39,619 bases of DNA from positions 1 through 39,619 of the forward strand of contig NZ_JAUQWH010000080.1 in the NCBI RefSeq assembly GCF_030757795.1, in the 5' to 3' direction. Shown in pieces: positions 7,270 through 15,407 of this stretch. Origin of the DNA: Actinoplanes oryzae. GTDB taxonomy: Bacteria > Actinomycetota > Actinomycetes > Mycobacteriales > Micromonosporaceae. A program made the position numbers and the translations under genes. Positions within the stretch are counted from its first letter, which is position 1; the number at the start of each line of letters is the position of its first letter. The notes below the pieces were generated by a model, which saw only the letters and a program-made list of their open reading frames with translations, made no database searches and was not told the DNA's origin.

Positions 7270-8580
7270 ATGGACGGTGCATCGTGGATCAGGAGCGCGC
7301 TCGGGCGGCGTACCTTCCTGCGGGCGGTCGCGGCCGCCGGGGCGGGCGGTGCCGTGTCCGGTGCGGCCTCCGCGCCCGCCGCGGCCGGGGGCATCGGGCA
7401 GATCCTGCAGCCGGGCAAGGGACCGATCCACGGCAAGCACTACCTGCGGTCGCGTCCCGACGAGGTGCGCTGGGGATACGTGCCGTCCACCACGGCGTCC
7501 CCGGTGCTGCGGATGCGCTCCGGCGAGACCGTCACCGTGGACACGATCTCGCACGAGGGCATCCTGGAGGACCAGGGGCGGGATCCGGTCGCGTGGTTCG
7601 GCGGGCACGGCGTCGCGCGGGGCGAGGTGCTGACCGACGCGGTCGCCGTGGCGCGGTCCTACGACCGGACCGTCCGGAACTTCGACGTCGACGGCCCGCA
7701 CGTGGTGACCGGGCCGATCCACGTGGACGGGGCCGCCCCGGGGGACGTCCTCAAGATCGAGGTGTTGTCCGTCCTGCCGCGGGTGCCGTACGGCGTGGTG
7801 TCCAGCCGGCACGGCAAGGGTGCGCTGCCGCGCCTGGCCGGGGGCGCGGTGCCGGCCGGGATCACCGAGGCCGAGATCATGCCGCCGGTCGCCACCGACG
7901 GCCGCCCCACCGGCGATCCGGTCCGCTACGGCAACGTGTCCGTCTTCACGCCCGTCCGCGCGAGCCGGCGCGGCCTGACCGGCGTCATGCCCGGCGTCGC
8001 GTTCCCGCTGAATCCCTTCATGGGCATGATGGGCGTCGCCTTCGCCGCGGCGGGATCCCTGACGGACGCCACGTTGAACTCGATCCCGCCGACGCTGGGC
8101 GGCGGCAACATCGACATCAACCTGCTCGGCCGGGGCGCCACGTTCTACCTGCCGGTGTTCGCGGAGGGCGCCCTGTTCTACGCCGGCGACCCGCACCTGG
8201 CGATGGGCAACGGCGAGGTGGCGCTGACGGCGATGGAGGGCTCGCTGCGCGCCACGTACCGGCTGACGGTCGTCAAGCCCGGCAAGCGCGGGGCGCCGTC
8301 GGTGGCCTTCGGATACCCGTTCGCCGAGACCGCCGACGCGTGGGTGCCGATCGGCCTGTCCGACCCCGACGGCAGCATCGGCGGCCAGGGCAGCGATCTC
8401 GACATCGCCATGCGGCGCGCGGTGGTCAACGCCCTGGACTTCCTCGAGCACGACCGGGGCATGGACCGCGCGATCGCGTACGCCTATCTGTCCGCCGCCG
8501 CGAACTTCGAGGTCTCCCAGGTCGTCGACCGCACCGTCGGGGTGCACGCGGTGATCCCGAAGGCGCATCAGGTCCAGTAG
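7270..8580 (+). CDS. Tat-exported acetamidase/formamidase family protein
   Basis: A 436-residue protein. It begins with a twin-arginine signal: ALGRRTFLRAV, a hydrophobic Ala/Gly stretch and an Ala-rich cleavage region near residue 38. The rest matches the FmdA/AmdA family: VDTISHEGIL, GPIHVDGAAPGDVLKIEV, then GGNIDINLLGRGATFYLPVF and ALFYAGDPHLAMGNGEV, with His and Asp/Glu positions as in the family's active site. Family members hydrolyse formamide, acetamide or related amides to ammonia and acid. Most known members are cytoplasmic, so export is notable. It diverges from the permease and overlaps the SPL-like gene by 13 nt at the 3' end. Confidence 0.88.
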   Translation: MDGASWIRSALGRRTFLRAVAAAGAGGAVSGAASAPAAAGGIGQILQPGKGPIHGKHYLRSRPDEVRWGYVPSTTASPVLRMRSGETVTVDTISHEGILEDQGRDPVAWFGGHGVARGEVLTDAVAVARSYDRTVRNFDVDGPHVVTGPIHVDGAAPGDVLKIEVLSVLPRVPYGVVSSRHGKGALPRLAGGAVPAGITEAEIMPPVATDGRPTGDPVRYGNVSVFTPVRASRRGLTGVMPGVAFPLNPFMGMMGVAFAAAGSLTDATLNSIPPTLGGGNIDINLLGRGATFYLPVFAEGALFYAGDPHLAMGNGEVALTAMEGSLRATYRLTVVKPGKRGAPSVAFGYPFAETADAWVPIGLSDPDGSIGGQGSDLDIAMRRAVVNALDFLEHDRGMDRAIAYAYLSAAANFEVSQVVDRTVGVHAVIPKAHQVQ

Positions 8581-9749
8581 AGGATGCGGCAGGCGGGGAG
8601 GCGCTCGGCGAGCTCGGACTCGAACCAGCCGCGCAGGGCCTTCATCGTCTCGGGCGGGTAGACGTACTTGACCGCGCCGAACTTGCCGTGCTTGCGGGAG
8701 CGGGTGCTCTCGTCGAGGTCCAGCCTGGTGCGCGGGTACCAGCCGAGCAGCACCTCCTTGCTGCCCGGGGTGAACCGGTGGGTGATCAGCTCGGCGGTCA
8801 GGTCGAGGCCCGGGATGCCGTCCACGGCGGCGGCGACGGCATCCAGCAGCGCGGCGTAGTGGATCCGCCAGTCCGGCAGCGCCATGATCGGCGCGATGGT
8901 CAGCCCCACCGGATAGCCGTCGAGCGCCAGCCGCCGCAGCGCCGCGAGCCGGTCCTCGAGCGTGGCGGTGCCGCCCTCCAGACGCGTGGTCACCGGGGTG
9001 CAGTTCACGCTGAACCGGACCCGGGTACGCCCGCCGTGGCCGAGCCCCACGAAGCCGCCCACGTCGTCGAACTTCGTCGTCCAGCGCAGCTGCACCGGGG
9101 CGTCCCAGGCGCCGAAGTGCTCGACGGCGCGCCGCCAGCCGCCGGTGAGGTGCTCCAACGCGAGCGGATCGGTGTAGCAGGACGCCTCGAAGGTCGTTCC
9201 CTCGTGGCGCCGGGCGTCCTTGCGGCTGGTGATCGTGCCCCGGCCGGCGTACTCGGCGAGCCCGGCGAGGATGTCGTCGAGGTCGGCGTACACGCGGGTC
9301 ACGGGCGGCCCGGACAGCGAGCCCGCCAGATAGCAGTACTGGCAGTGCGCCGGGCAGCCCTCCGCCAGGTCGAACCGCCAGTCCGCGCTCGGCGCGATCG
9401 GCTGCAGCTTGCGCCGCGACGGCGGGCTCACCACGATCGCGAGGGTGCTCTTCGCCCGGGCGTACGTCTCCCGTTCGCTCGCGCCGCGGATCCCGCTGAG
9501 CCGGTTGGATCCCAGCCGCTCCACTTCGAGCCCCAGCTCCTCGACGCGGGACATGATCCGCAGCCCGTGCGGGTGGTCGTAGGCCGCGGGTGTGGCGACC
9601 ACGCGCTTCGGCATCCACCGGCGCCCCGGTCGCGCGGGCGGCGCGACGGCGCTCAGATCGTGCGTCACGACCTCCTCCCCGCTCGCGCTGTGCGGCGCGG
9701 GCGGCGAGTCGGGCGCGAGCGTGGCGGCCAGGTCAACGGTGTCGGTCAC
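8568..9749 (-). CDS. splB: Spore photoproduct lyase homologue (radical SAM)
   Basis: A 393-residue radical SAM protein. The cluster motif is EGCPAHCQYCYL with Cys132, Cys136 and Cys139. Cys191 in TFEASCYTDP matches the hydrogen-donating Cys141 of Bacillus SPL. The N-terminal PKRVVATPAAYDHPHG, ARAKSTLAIVV, RVRFSVNCTPV, ELITHRFTPGSKEVL and the final RILYWT all follow the Bacillus enzyme in order. SPL repairs 5-thyminyl-5,6-dihydrothymine, formed by UV in dormant endospores. The GTG at 9749 lacks a clear ribosome site and the first 45 residues are Pro/Ala-rich, so translation may begin at ATG 9614, just before the conserved region. The symbol denotes homology, not proven activity. Confidence 0.85.
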   Translation of the reverse strand: MTDTVDLAATLAPDSPPAPHSASGEEVVTHDLSAVAPPARPGRRWMPKRVVATPAAYDHPHGLRIMSRVEELGLEVERLGSNRLSGIRGASERETYARAKSTLAIVVSPPSRRKLQPIAPSADWRFDLAEGCPAHCQYCYLAGSLSGPPVTRVYADLDDILAGLAEYAGRGTITSRKDARRHEGTTFEASCYTDPLALEHLTGGWRRAVEHFGAWDAPVQLRWTTKFDDVGGFVGLGHGGRTRVRFSVNCTPVTTRLEGGTATLEDRLAALRRLALDGYPVGLTIAPIMALPDWRIHYAALLDAVAAAVDGIPGLDLTAELITHRFTPGSKEVLLGWYPRTRLDLDESTRSRKHGKFGAVKYVYPPETMKALRGWFESELAERLPACRILYWT

Positions 9750-9779
9750 CCCCGGAGACGTACCCCGGCCTGGGCTTTT

Positions 9780-10421
9780 CTATCGGTCCTGCCACGTGCA
9801 CAGGCAGACGCGGTTGCCCTCGGGATCGGCGAGGACCCAGAACGACGGCGCCTCGGAGTCGTCGACGAGCGCTCCCCCGGCCGCGACGGCGGCGTCGATG
9901 CGGGGCCGCACCTGCGCCGGGTCGACCCAGATGTCCGGATGCCAGCGCTGGCGCGGCTCCTCGCTGCCGGACTGCTGGAACCAGACGGCCGGGAGGACGC
10001 CGTGGGGATCGCGCACGTCGCCGTCGACCACCTCGGCGCCGAGCACGGCGGCCCAGAACGGCATCAGCGGCGCCGCCTGCGGGGTGTCGAGGCCCAGCTC
10101 GATCAGGCTGACGCTCGCGCACTCCTGGGCGAGGCCGGCGCCCGCGATCAGGGTGGAGATCGCCCGGGCCAGACGCACGTCGCGGCCGGTGACGCCGCCG
10201 GTGTCGTAGCTGGTCAGGGTGATGTCGACGAAGGTGTACCGCAGGGCGAGATCGGGATGGTGGTCGCGGCGCTCGGCCTCGGCGGCGATCGCGTTGACCA
10301 GCGCCAGCCCGGTGGTGAAGTCGGGCGTGGCCACGCGGGTGCGCAGCCGGTTGAGGAAGTACGTCCAGCCGGTGAGCTTCTCGTCGGCGATCTGCTGCCC
10401 CGTGAGCCTCTCGGATGCCAT
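9780..10421 (-). CDS. Pterin-4a-carbinolamine dehydratase-like domain fused to a VOC domain
   Basis: A 213-residue two-domain protein. Residues 5-95 match pterin-4a-carbinolamine dehydratase (PhhB/DCoH): LTGWTYFLNRLRTRVATPDF and RRDHHPDL, then ITLTSYDTGGVTGRDVRLA. Residues 103-213 are a vicinal-oxygen-chelate (glyoxalase/bleomycin resistance) half-fold ending FWVLADPEGNRVCLCTW. The first two catalytic His of the dehydratase are kept (His54, His55), but the third, normally in THD, is Tyr72. Activity is therefore uncertain. ATG 10421 is chosen because the 55 upstream residues in frame are not family-like and run into the promoter of the divergent gene. It lies 30 nt downstream of the SPL-like gene start on the same strand. 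Confidence 0.85.
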   Translation of the reverse strand: MASERLTGQQIADEKLTGWTYFLNRLRTRVATPDFTTGLALVNAIAAEAERRDHHPDLALRYTFVDITLTSYDTGGVTGRDVRLARAISTLIAGAGLAQECASVSLIELGLDTPQAAPLMPFWAAVLGAEVVDGDVRDPHGVLPAVWFQQSGSEEPRQRWHPDIWVDPAQVRPRIDAAVAAGGALVDDSEAPSFWVLADPEGNRVCLCTWQDR

Positions 10422-10512
10422 GCCGCCAGCGTAGGACCCGCCGCGACGGCCCGCCCCCGGCCCTGCCGCTACCCTGATTCCGACATATCGGGCAAAGTTC
10501 GTTGGAGGATGG

Positions 10513-11688
10513 GTGTTCGCTGCACGTTGCCTGCGGATCGGGCTGACCGCCGGAGTCGCCTCGCTGACCTTGATCGGGGCGGCCACGTCCGGCGCCGCCG
10601 CGGACGCCGCCTCCGCCGGTGCTTGGGCGCAGCCCGGGTACGGTCCCGGGCAGACCTACTACAACCCGGGCGAGACCACCATCAACGCCACCACGATGGG
10701 CAAGGTCGCCGACCGCTTCACGACCGACCTGCCCGAGGCGGCCGGCGAGTCCTGCACCCGCCCGGCGCCGCCGCTCGTCTCCGGCGGCCGCGTGTTCGTG
10801 GCCGACACCACGGGCATCGGCGCCTATGCGGCCGGCACCGGCAAACCGCTGTGGCAGCACACGTGGCAGAACCCGGAGGACAAGTCCACGCCGTACCTGG
10901 CCGTCAGCAACGGTCTGCTCCTGGCCGGCACCAGCGGCTGCCAGTCGGCGAGCGACCCCAACGGCACTGTGCGCGCCTTGGACGTGACGAACGGCAGGCA
11001 GCGCTGGGCACAGGAATTCGACACGCCCGTCGACTCGCTGGTCGTCGACCGGAGTGTCGTGGCCGTGGGCGGGGAGTCCGAGTCGGACCTGCCGACCGTA
11101 CGCGGCCTCGACGTCACCACCGGCCGCCTGCGCTGGACCCTCCCCCGCTTCACGTCCCCGGGCGTGGCGTCCCAGGGGCGCCTGCTGCTCACCCGCACCA
11201 CGGCCGCGCAGATGGTGGCCGTCAACGTCACCACCGGCAAGGCCCTCTGGACCAGGCCCCAGAAGTGGCAGGCCGAGATGGCCACCGCCGACCGCTTCTT
11301 CGTCACCAACGGCGCCGGCACCCTGATCAGCCTCAACGCGGTCAACGGCGCCTCCCAGTGGACCGCCCCGAAGGCCGCCGGCCGCAACGCCACCGACGGC
11401 CGCCGCATCTACCACCCCACCGGCCGCACCGTCGAAGCCTTCGACGTCACAACCGGCAAACGCGTCTGGTGGCGCACCTTCCTCGGCGACGTGGGACAGC
11501 CGGTCCGCGCCGGAGGCCTCGTCTACGCCGCTGTCCAGGGCCGGACCGTCGGAGTCATGAACGCCGCCAACGGTCAGCCCATCGCCACGACCTGGACCAG
11601 CGGCCTGGCCTCCACCAACCGGGTGACCGTGGCCGCCGGCCACATCTACACCGTCGCCGGCAACACCCTGACCGGCAGCGGCCTCTGA
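10513..11688 (+). CDS. Secreted PQQ-like (WD40-type) beta-propeller protein
   Basis: A 391-residue protein. It has a Sec signal peptide (basic RCLRIG, hydrophobic core, Ala-rich end near residue 33) and about seven blades with the recurring pattern V.ALDVTNGRQRW, VRGLDVTTGRLRW, MVAVNVTTGKALW, EAFDVTTGKRVWW. This is the PQQ-like repeat seen in BamB and similar proteins. It lacks the dehydrogenase domain and calcium/PQQ residues, so an enzymatic role is not supported; binding or scaffolding outside the membrane is more likely. A GGAGG site lies 4 nt before the GTG. A paralogue at 23072 shares blade order, the mature N-terminus (QPG...YNPGE) and the cysteine context. Confidence 0.85.
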   Translation: MFAARCLRIGLTAGVASLTLIGAATSGAAADAASAGAWAQPGYGPGQTYYNPGETTINATTMGKVADRFTTDLPEAAGESCTRPAPPLVSGGRVFVADTTGIGAYAAGTGKPLWQHTWQNPEDKSTPYLAVSNGLLLAGTSGCQSASDPNGTVRALDVTNGRQRWAQEFDTPVDSLVVDRSVVAVGGESESDLPTVRGLDVTTGRLRWTLPRFTSPGVASQGRLLLTRTTAAQMVAVNVTTGKALWTRPQKWQAEMATADRFFVTNGAGTLISLNAVNGASQWTAPKAAGRNATDGRRIYHPTGRTVEAFDVTTGKRVWWRTFLGDVGQPVRAGGLVYAAVQGRTVGVMNAANGQPIATTWTSGLASTNRVTVAAGHIYTVAGNTLTGSGL

Positions 11689-11740
11689 CCAGCGCCTCGT
11701 ATCGTCGACCCCACGACCATCGCAGGCGACGGGTGACGGG

Positions 11741-12097
11741 ATGGATGTGGACGATCTCCGCGAGCAGGTGCGGGCCTTCGCGGTGCAGCGGGACTGGGAA
11801 CAGTTCCACACGCCGAAGAACCTGGCCATGGCCCTGGCCGGCGAGGTGGGCGAGCTGCTGGCCGAGCTGCAATGGCTCACCCCCGAGCAGTCGAGCTCGG
11901 TCATGCAGAGCGATCTCGCCGGCCAGGTCCGGGCGGAGCTGGGCGACGTCATGATCTACCTGGTCCGGCTGGCGGACGTGCTCGGCGTCGATCTCGTCGA
12001 GGCCGCCCGGGACAAACTCGCCGACTCCGGCCGGCGGTACCCGGCGGACCAGGTCCGCGGCTCGGCGGCCAAGGCGCGGCGGCCGACCGGCTCCTGA
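11741..12097 (+). CDS. MazG-like nucleotide pyrophosphohydrolase (dCTPase/RS21-C6 type)
   Basis: A 118-residue single-domain enzyme. RDWEQFHTPKNLAMALAGEVGELLAELQWLT is the signature of the DCTPP1/RS21-C6 branch. The four metal ligands are Glu35 and Glu38 (GEVGE), Glu66 and Asp69 (AELGD). It should convert non-canonical or excess dNTPs (for example modified dCTP) to dNMP and pyrophosphate, cleaning the nucleotide pool. It lies 52 nt after the propeller gene and 40 nt before the nucleosidase, and may be read with either. Confidence 0.9.
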   Translation: MDVDDLREQVRAFAVQRDWEQFHTPKNLAMALAGEVGELLAELQWLTPEQSSSVMQSDLAGQVRAELGDVMIYLVRLADVLGVDLVEAARDKLADSGRRYPADQVRGSAAKARRPTGS

Positions 12098-12137
12098 GGG
12101 GACCGGTGCCGTCGTGGTCCTTGGCTAGGATCGCCGG

Positions 12138-12710
12138 GTGGACATGGTGGGGTTGATCGAGGCCGGGCGGCCGCTGGTGGTCGTGGCGGTGCCGGCGGAG
12201 GCGGAGCATCTCGGGACGGATCTGCCGGTGCTCGTCACGGGGATGGGCAAGGTCAACGCGGCGCTGGCGGTGGGGGCCGCGCTCGGCGGCGGGCCGCGGC
12301 CCAGCGAGATCATCAATCTGGGTACGGCCGGCGGCCTGCGCCCCGGCGTCACCGGCATCCACGTCGTCGGCACGGTGCTGCAGCATGATCTCGACGGCGA
12401 CGTGCTGTTCAAGCTGACCGGGGAGGTCACCGGGCCGCCGCTGCTGGTCGGGGATCCGGAGGGGCCCGTGCTGGCCACCGGGGACGCGTTCGTCAGCGAC
12501 GACGCGGCCCGGGACCGGCTGGCCCGGGATGCCTCCCTGGTCGACATGGAGGGTTATGCCGTTGCGGCCGCCGCCCGGCAGTTCGGGGTGCCGGTGCGGC
12601 TGGTGAAGCATGTCAGCGACGACGCCGGGGCCGGGGCCGCCAAGAGCTGGCAGCAGTCGGTGGCGGACTGTTCGCGGCTGCTCGGGGCCTGGCTGGCGGA
12701 GCATCGCTGA
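12138..12710 (+). CDS. Nucleosidase of the MTA/SAH-nucleosidase (PNP/UDP) family
   Basis: A 190-residue phosphorylase-fold protein. VVVAVPAEAEHL and VLVTGMGKVNAALAVG form the N-terminal substrate region, and EIINLGTAGGL the family glycine loop. SLVDMEGYAVAAAA carries the ribose-binding Glu, and KHVSDDAG the catalytic Asp. This is shorter than MtnN (about 230), as is common for actinobacterial members. It should cleave a nucleoside or nucleoside analogue to base and sugar; the substrate (MTA, SAH, futalosine-like or other) is not determinable. The start may be GTG 12138 or ATG 12144. It heads a four-gene run with 1-4 nt overlaps. Confidence 0.85.
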   Translation: MDMVGLIEAGRPLVVVAVPAEAEHLGTDLPVLVTGMGKVNAALAVGAALGGGPRPSEIINLGTAGGLRPGVTGIHVVGTVLQHDLDGDVLFKLTGEVTGPPLLVGDPEGPVLATGDAFVSDDAARDRLARDASLVDMEGYAVAAAARQFGVPVRLVKHVSDDAGAGAAKSWQQSVADCSRLLGAWLAEHR

Positions 12711-13072
12711 TGGGGCTCTTCATGGTGGAGGAGGCGCGCGCCGAACTCGCGACGCTGCTGCCCGTGCTCGAGGAGATCGTGGCGCGGCGCGCGGACATGG
12801 TGGAGCTTTCCGCGGCGCTGGTGCCCGGCGGGCAGACCACGGATCTGGGCGGTCTGCCCGAGCGGAAGGCCGTCGAGGCGCGGCTCGACGAATTGATGAC
12901 GACGGTGCAGCAGACCGGCGCGGAATTGAAGGGCATGGCGCCTCTGCTCCTCGACTTCCCGGCCGACCTCGACGGGGTGCCGGTGCTGTTGTGCTGGCTC
13001 GAGGGTGAGACCGAACTGACCTGGTACCACCGCGCCGACCTCGGATTCGCGGGAAGGCGCCGGTTGCCGTGA
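12710..13072 (+). CDS. DUF2203 family protein
   Basis: A 120-residue protein. The N-terminal half is a helical pair starting FMVEEARAELATLLPVLEEIV. The C-terminal half, GMAPLLLDFPADLDGVPVLLCWLEGE followed by WYHRADLGFAGRRRL, is the DUF2203 signature (L/V-D-F-P, LCW..GE, W.H..D.GF.GR). No enzymatic function is known for this family. The ATG shares one base with the nucleosidase stop (TGATG), so the two are coupled. It also overlaps the next gene (GTGA). Confidence 0.85.
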   Translation: MGLFMVEEARAELATLLPVLEEIVARRADMVELSAALVPGGQTTDLGGLPERKAVEARLDELMTTVQQTGAELKGMAPLLLDFPADLDGVPVLLCWLEGETELTWYHRADLGFAGRRRLP

Positions 13073-13728
13073 AGCCCACGGTCGTCGCCCATCCGGCGTG
13101 GGTCTACTACGGGCTGATCCCGGTGGTGGGCGGGGCCGTCCTGCTCGGGGCGGAGCGGGCCGCCGGCTGGTTGCTCGATCTGCCGTGGGTGCCTCTGCGG
13201 TTCGCGCTGGAATGGCTCGATTCGGTTCCCGATCCGGCCGCGTCGGTCGTGGCGGCGGCGATCGGACTCGTCGGCGGATCGGTCATCGGGGCGATCGGGC
13301 GCTACGAGGATCTGCGGATCAGCGTCGACGGCACGGCCGCGGTGATCACCCGCAAGGGCCACACCCACACCATTTCCCGTACGGACACCAGCGCCGTGTT
13401 CCTCGACGACGACCACCTCGTGATCCTCGGCCGCGACTCCACCGAGCTGGTCCGCGAGGAGTCGGATCTGCAGGACGACCGGGTGGCCGCCGCGTTCCGC
13501 GAGCACGGCTTCCCGTGGCGCGACGGCGACCCGTACGGTGCGCTTTTCCGGCGCTGGGTCCCGGAGCTGCCGGACCTGTCGCCGGCCGAGCACGCCTTGC
13601 TGAAAGCGCGCGAACGTGCGCTCGCCAAGAAGGACGCGGGCGACGCGGAAGAACTGCGCCGGGAACTCGCCAAGGAGGGCATCGTCGTGCGCGACACCGG
13701 CGGGTCCCAGCATTGGCGCCGGGCATGA
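13069..13728 (+). CDS. YqeB-like membrane protein
   Basis: A 219-residue protein with two membrane segments near the N-terminus, WVYYGLIPVVGGAVLLGAE and VVAAAIGLVGGSVIGAIG. A soluble region follows with KGHTHTISRTDTSAVFLDDDHLVILG, ESDLQDDRVAAAFREHGFPW and a charged C-terminal helix (LLKARERALAKKDAGDAEELRRELA). This arrangement matches the YqeB family, for which no activity is established. The GTG start overlaps the DUF2203 stop as GTGA, and its own stop overlaps the BKACE start as ATGA. Confidence 0.75.
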   Translation: MKPTVVAHPAWVYYGLIPVVGGAVLLGAERAAGWLLDLPWVPLRFALEWLDSVPDPAASVVAAAIGLVGGSVIGAIGRYEDLRISVDGTAAVITRKGHTHTISRTDTSAVFLDDDHLVILGRDSTELVREESDLQDDRVAAAFREHGFPWRDGDPYGALFRRWVPELPDLSPAEHALLKARERALAKKDAGDAEELRRELAKEGIVVRDTGGSQHWRRA

Positions 13729-14447
13729 TGCTGCAGGTGACGCCGAACGGGCCGTGGGGCAAAGATGTCCATCCGGGCATGCCGGTGTCGCTCGGCGAGG
13801 TACTCGCGGAGCTGCGGGAGTGTTTCGCGGCCGGGGCAACCGGGGTGCATCTGCATGTCCGGGACGCGGCCGGGGCCGAGACGCTGGATCCGGCCGTGGT
13901 GAACGAGACGTGCCGGCGGGTGCGCGAGCTCGATCCGACGGTCGAGATCGGATTGACCACCGGGGCGTGGATCGTGCCGGATCTTCGCGAGCGCGTGGCG
14001 ATGATCCGGGAGTGGGAAGGCGTCGACTGCGCGACGGTCAATCTCTCCGAGGACGGCTTCGAGCGGGTCATGGCGGCGATGACCGACGTCGGCATCGGCA
14101 TTGACGTCGGCTTGTGGGCGCCCGCCGAGCTGCCGCGGGCCCGGGGCATTCTCCCGCAGGCGCGGCGGATCAGCATCGAGCTCGATGCGGGCGAGCCCTA
14201 TTTCCTCACCGGGGAGCCGGCCGCGATCGCGCAGCACATCAACGACGCGCTGGATGCGGCCGGCTCCACGTGTCCGCGGCTCACGCACGGCATGAACGAG
14301 TGGACCTGGCCCCTGGTGCGTGACGCGTTCCGGCGCGGGCACGACACGCGGGTCGGTTTCGAGGACTCCGTCCTGCTGCCGGACGGGAGCACCGCGCGCA
14401 GCAATGCCGATCTGGTGCGGGCGGCGAAGGAATTAAAGGGCCAGTAG
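13725..14447 (+). CDS. BKACE-family (DUF849) beta-keto acid cleavage enzyme
   Basis: A 240-residue protein of the 3-keto-5-aminohexanoate cleavage enzyme (Kce) superfamily. VHLHVRDAAG supplies the zinc ligands His42 and His44. WGKDVHPGMPVS is the N-terminal substrate loop, and TRVGFEDSVLLPDG carries the conserved Glu near residue 210. These TIM-barrel enzymes cleave a beta-keto acid with acetyl-CoA to give acetoacetate and a CoA ester. Known members are usually 270-310 residues, so this is a short form. A TTA leucine codon (14433-14435) near the C-terminus is rare in such genomes and could make expression depend on the bldA-type tRNA. It starts by ATGA overlap with the YqeB-like gene. Confidence 0.85.
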   Translation: MMLQVTPNGPWGKDVHPGMPVSLGEVLAELRECFAAGATGVHLHVRDAAGAETLDPAVVNETCRRVRELDPTVEIGLTTGAWIVPDLRERVAMIREWEGVDCATVNLSEDGFERVMAAMTDVGIGIDVGLWAPAELPRARGILPQARRISIELDAGEPYFLTGEPAAIAQHINDALDAAGSTCPRLTHGMNEWTWPLVRDAFRRGHDTRVGFEDSVLLPDGSTARSNADLVRAAKELKGQ

Positions 14448-14527
14448 CGCCGCGGCGACCTCGTCGGGATGGGTCAGGCTGGTCCCTCGACGACGCCGAA
14501 GAATGGCTGCTCGACACGCTCCGCCGA

Positions 14528-15364
14528 TCATTGCTGCGGTGACGCGACGGCATCGGTCGAGGCGGCGGAGGCCTGCTGCGGCTCGATCTGGGCGAGGCGC
14601 TCGCGCAGGGCGGCGGTGAGGAAGCCGTACGAGTCCGAGCCGAGCACCAGCCGCATCGGCGCCGGCTCGACGTCCGCGCTCGCGATGATGCCGGCGGCCA
14701 TTTTCGCGGGGTCGCCCAGGGGCGGGCGGCTGCGATCTCTGGCTCCGCGGACCATGGCGGCGGGCGTGTTGTCGTAGGCGGGCAACGGGGTGGCCAAGTG
14801 CAGGCTGTCGAAGCGGAACTCGGTGCGGGCGCCGCCGGGCTCGACGATTGTCATGCCGATGCCGAAGGGGGCGACATCCTTGGCGGTGCCTTCGATGAAG
14901 CCCTCGATCCCCCATTTCGACGCGTGGTAGAGCGAGGCGCCCGGATTGGTGGCCTGCCCGCCGTACGAGGAGATCTGAATGACCCGGCCGCCGCCCTGCG
15001 CCCGCAGGTGGGGCAGCGCCGCGCGGACCACCTGGATCGAGCCGAGGAGATTGGTGTTGATCTGCTGGACGACCTGGTCGTCGGTCAGCTCCTCGGCGGC
15101 GCCGAAGAGGCCGTAGCCGGCGTTGTTGACAACGACGTCGATGCGGCCGAGCTCGGCGAAGGCCCGGTCGACGGTCGCGCGCACCGGGGCGGTGACGTCG
15201 AGCTGGGCGACCCAGAACCGGGAACCGTACCGGTCCTGCAAGTCGCGTACCGAGTCAGGCTTGCGCACGGTCCCGGCGACGCGATCGCCGCGGGAGAGGA
15301 GCTGCTCGGTCATGCGGCGGCCGAATCCGCTGTTGACGCCGGTGATGAACCACGTTCGTGTCAT
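14528..15364 (-). CDS. SDR family oxidoreductase
   Basis: A 278-residue classical short-chain dehydrogenase. It shows TGVNSGFGRRM (the TGxxxGxG cofactor motif), NNAGYG, ISSYGGQ with the catalytic Ser, and YHASK with Tyr and Lys, followed by IVEPGGARTEF. It is the group often annotated as SDR oxidoreductase next to XRE or TetR regulators; substrate unknown. ATG 15364 is used because the 43 in-frame residues upstream are not family-like and overlap the divergent regulator. It diverges from the XRE gene at 15443; the gap contains a 16-bp imperfect palindrome. Confidence 0.9.
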   Translation of the reverse strand: MTRTWFITGVNSGFGRRMTEQLLSRGDRVAGTVRKPDSVRDLQDRYGSRFWVAQLDVTAPVRATVDRAFAELGRIDVVVNNAGYGLFGAAEELTDDQVVQQINTNLLGSIQVVRAALPHLRAQGGGRVIQISSYGGQATNPGASLYHASKWGIEGFIEGTAKDVAPFGIGMTIVEPGGARTEFRFDSLHLATPLPAYDNTPAAMVRGARDRSRPPLGDPAKMAAGIIASADVEPAPMRLVLGSDSYGFLTAALRERLAQIEPQQASAASTDAVASPQQ

Positions 15365-15407
15365 AGATTCAGTGTTCGCGGGCGGGCGGGAAGCGGGCAG
15401 ATCCCCG

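Noticed and set aside
10513..11688. PQQ-dependent dehydrogenase
   Set aside because: Only the propeller repeat is present; quinone- and calcium-binding residues, the adjacent-cysteine motif and the typical 550-700 residue length are absent.
7284..11954. A 1,556-codon open frame on the plus strand
   Set aside because: It is Arg/Gly/Pro/His-rich and runs across several well-supported genes on both strands; this is the usual shadow of high third-position GC.
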